Part shown: piece after piece, positions 62,032 to 64,000 of the stretch
How positions within the stretch are numbered: position 1 is the first letter of the stretch
Layout: every line of letters starts with the position of its first letter
NCBI RefSeq assembly: GCF_001312865.1
Contig: NZ_BBER01000001.1
Coordinates: forward strand, 372,001-436,000
DNA from: Lacticaseibacillus thailandensis DSM 22698 = JCM 13996
GTDB taxonomy: Bacteria; Bacillota; Bacilli; Lactobacillales; Lactobacillaceae
Direction: 5' to 3'
DNA: 64,000 nucleotides
Translations under genes and position numbers: made by a program
Notes under the pieces: model-generated
What the model was told of the DNA's origin: nothing
What the model saw: only the letters and a program-made list of their open reading frames with translations
Databases searched by the model: none

Positions 62032-62604
62032 CTATTCGTTTTGGGAACGGTCATTTTGCAGTTCCCCATATTCATTCGCTGCTTCCTGTAAATCGTCCAT
62101 GGTCGTTAACATTAGCGGATAATCCCGCCTTGCTGCCTGTTGCTGCACCCGGGCGTAGTCATACTGCGCCTTCCCGGGAAACTCGGGATCGTAAATCATG
62201 AGGGCCAGATCCGTGTGCATACTCATAAATTGACCATAGTTCACGAGTTGTCGCGGTTGTGAGTAGGGCGCGCCACTCACCGACGCGGAGAAATCAACCT
62301 GCGAACGTAGCGCAGCTAATTGGGCTTGGCGCTCTTCCTGCCAACGGTTACCAAAGTCGGTGAACGGAATCATGATAGCAACCCGCAACTGCGGATAATC
62401 AGGCTTGAGTTCTAGACCAACCTCAGCAGCCCATTGCTCCACACCAGGCTGCCCACCGGTAATTATCCACTCTAGACCCTCGTCCAGTAATTGGTTTAGC
62501 TGGCTCTTTAACGAATATTTAATGACAGCAACTTTGGGGTCGTTGTCATTAAAAACGGACAATTCATAGGCTCTGTATCCGGTGACCCATACGCGCTTAC
62601 GCAT
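62032..62604 (-). CDS. YpsA family protein (DUF1273, UPF0398)
   Basis: 190 aa from ATG 62602-62604 (AAAGGAG upstream). The start [11 protein letters not shown], the [12 protein letters not shown] loop and an IPF..NRW segment are typical of this SLOG/Rossmann-like family. Homologues influence cell division in B. subtilis and S. aureus; the ligand is unknown. It is 50 bp ahead of gpsB and divergent from recU. Frame intact. Confidence 0.92.
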   Translation of the reverse strand: MRKRVWVTGYRAYELSVFNDNDPKVAVIKYSLKSQLNQLLDEGLEWIITGGQPGVEQWAAEVGLELKPDYPQLRVAIMIPFTDFGNRWQEERQAQLAALRSQVDFSASVSGAPYSQPRQLVNYGQFMSMHTDLALMIYDPEFPGKAQYDYARVQQQAARRDYPLMLTTMDDLQEAANEYGELQNDRSQNE

Positions 62605-62697
62605 TTCCGCTGACTCCTTTGCTATTCTCGTAACTTTATTATAGCTCAAGGTTGGGCCTATTACTGGCGGTTTTGTGCCCTTTGTATGAAGAATTTT

Positions 62698-62706
62698 TGT
62701 TATAAT
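62698..62706 (+). promoter_or_regulatory. Extended -10 promoter of recU-pbp1A
   Basis: TGTTATAAT at 62698-62706 is a perfect extended -10 box; no good -35 is present. The leader would be only about 15 nt, with GGAG at 62715-62718. Confidence 0.55.
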
Positions 62707-62728
62707 CAGCCTATGGAGTGTGACGCAC

Positions 62729-63349
62729 ATGACTATACATTATCCGAATGGTGGCGCGTACCAGCACCACGCGGCGTCGACCCCGCACGCGCATACGACC
62801 ATGTATGGCGGCCGGGGTATGACCCTTGAAGACGAGTTAAATGGTAGTAATCGTTATTATCTACAAACTGGGCGGGCCGTCGTGCATAAAAAGCCCACAC
62901 CCATTCAGATTGTCAAAGTTGACTATCCGCAGCGCAGCAAGGCGGTAATTCGTGAAGGCTACTTTAAGACGCCATCCACGACCGACTATAACGGCATTTA
63001 TCACGGATACTACCTAGACTTTGAAGCCAAAGAAACCAAGAACAAAGCCAGCTTTCCCCTCAAAAATTTCCACCAACACCAGGTCGACCACATGCGGGCG
63101 TGCCTGCAGCAAGACGGTATTTGCTTTGTGGTGATGCGGTTTGTGCGGTTGGAACGGCTCTTTGTGTACCCCGCTACCCCACTTATTGCGGCGTGGGACG
63201 CGCAAGCTCACGGTGGTCGTAAATCGATTACCCTCGCGACGATTGAACGCGACGGTTTTGAACTCACGCCCAAGATCCAGCCGCGCATTCCTTATCTCGA
63301 CGGCGTAGATTGGTTGATATCACAGAAAGTAGGTGCCCCACGTGGCTAA
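62729..63349 (+). CDS. recU: Holliday junction resolvase RecU
   Basis: 206 aa from ATG 62729; a GTG at 62720 is too close to the GGAG site. RecU cuts four-way junctions and modulates RecA. The resolvase core shows GMTLEDELNGSNRYY, the D-Y-N-G active-site Asp region and YLDFEAKETKNKASFPL with the E-x-K pair. The PbpA/RecU operon is standard for Bacillota: pbp1A starts within its last codons. Frame intact. Confidence 0.95.
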   Translation: MTIHYPNGGAYQHHAASTPHAHTTMYGGRGMTLEDELNGSNRYYLQTGRAVVHKKPTPIQIVKVDYPQRSKAVIREGYFKTPSTTDYNGIYHGYYLDFEAKETKNKASFPLKNFHQHQVDHMRACLQQDGICFVVMRFVRLERLFVYPATPLIAAWDAQAHGGRKSITLATIERDGFELTPKIQPRIPYLDGVDWLISQKVGAPRG

Positions 63350-64000
63350 ACATAGCGAACAAGAACCATCGCGCATGGCGCGCAAACGTGCACAAAAACG
63401 CGCAACACCCAAGCAATCCCCGACTAAGCGCGGCTTTACTTGGCGGCGATTGATCAAGTGGTTAGTTGGCGTCGTCGCCGTGCTCTTCTTGCTGGGTGTG
63501 GGGCTTTTTGCTTGGTACGCCAAGGATGCCCCCACCCTTTCTGAATCCAAACTCAAGAGTGATGGTAGCTCCATCTTATATGATGCCCAGGGCAAAGAAA
63601 TCACGACACTGGGGCTAGAAAATCGGACTTACGTTACCAGCAATAAGATTCCTAAGCAGCTCAAACAGGCGGTGGTGGCCATTGAAGACCGGCACTTCTA
63701 CTCCGAAAAACTGGGGATCGACCCGCTGCGAATCGCCCAAGCCGCGGTTTCTGACCTCACCCACTCTGGTAACCTCCAGGGTGCTAGTACGTTGACGCAA
63801 CAGTTGGTGAAGTTGTCGTACTTTTCCACTAAAGCTTCGGACCAAACCCTCAAGCGGAAAGCCCAGGAGGCTTGGTTGGCCTTTAAGGTGGAGCGCAACT
63901 ACAGTAAATCCCAGATTTTGGAATTTTACATCAATAAGGTGTACATGAACCACGGTCAGTACGGGATGGCTACGGCGGCAAAGTATTACTACAACAAGTC
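63342..64000 (+). CDS. Penicillin-binding protein 1A (partial, 3' end outside the window)
   Basis: 219 codons from GTG 63342, which overlaps the recU stop by 8 nt. A basic cytoplasmic tail, one membrane anchor (about 40-62) and the glycosyltransferase 51 domain are seen. The catalytic Glu is in VAIEDRHFYSE, followed by GASTLTQQLVK and K-x-E-A-W-L-A. It polymerises lipid II outside the membrane; the transpeptidase domain should lie beyond 64000. Confidence 0.94.
   Translation, partial: MAKHSEQEPSRMARKRAQKRATPKQSPTKRGFTWRRLIKWLVGVVAVLFLLGVGLFAWYAKDAPTLSESKLKSDGSSILYDAQGKEITTLGLENRTYVTSNKIPKQLKQAVVAIEDRHFYSEKLGIDPLRIAQAAVSDLTHSGNLQGASTLTQQLVKLSYFSTKASDQTLKRKAQEAWLAFKVERNYSKSQILEFYINKVYMNHGQYGMATAAKYYYNK

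Overview
The window is chromosomal core sequence of a Lactobacillaceae bacterium (Bacillota). The evidence is the gene content and order: cmk-rpsA-der-hup, topA-xerC-hslVU, parE-parC, pyrR-pyrP-carAB next to rluD-lspA, gpsB-rnpB-rlmL, and recU-pbp1A. Strong AGGAGG-type Shine-Dalgarno sites, a B-type RNase P RNA, a four-S1-domain RpsA, EbsA and HslV/HslU also fit. Base composition is near 50 % G+C by eye in the core genes and visibly lower in the accessory stretches. The genus cannot be fixed from the sequence alone.

Layout. 1-8.9 kb: end of a LysM protein, cmk, rpsA, der, hup, a TPR protein, cca and an ABC-F protein. 8.9-16.1 kb: hemolysin III, degV, ypmR/ypmS-like envelope genes, msrA, yozE, a CtpA-type protease and a 467-aa protein of unknown role. 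16.2-23.4 kb: an accessory, partly decayed stretch holding a nitroreductase, a complete ABC transporter plus two-component system of the LanFE/BcrAB plus BceRS type, then broken remnants (TMEM175-like channel, SDR and aldo/keto reductase tails, phage-type integrase). 23.4-40 kb: rbgA, rnhB, dprA, topA, xerC, hslV, hslU, a galM-like gene, plsY, parE, parC, a LysR regulator and ppaC. 40-41.5 kb: an AT-rich non-coding stretch with several perfect short tandem duplications. 41.5-52.9 kb: arsR, nudix, a second degV, rqcH, then on the minus strand lspA-rluD-pyrR-pyrP-carA-carB. 53-64 kb: fhs, ebsA, an RNase HI, an Mga-like regulator, pepO, rlmL, rnpB, gpsB, ypsA, recU and the start of pbp1A.

Two points matter most. 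First, 23 otherwise normal genes, including essential ones (rpsA, topA, parE, parC), carry 35 small indels. Correcting them restores the family length and a multiple of three in every case, so they are read here as base-calling errors, and each gene is annotated across its indels. All six +1 errors lie in A/T runs of seven. Second, the PyrR-attenuated operon ends in carA and carB genes that are full reading frames but look catalytically dead. CarA has lost the glutaminase Cys (Gly244) and His (Gln330). CarB has lost the glycine-rich loops and the E-x-N-P-R metal-binding motifs of both ATP-grasp domains while keeping its linker, oligomerisation and C-terminal regulatory regions. Neither change can come from indel errors. 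The pair is either a recently dead carbamoyl-phosphate synthase or a retained pseudoenzyme.
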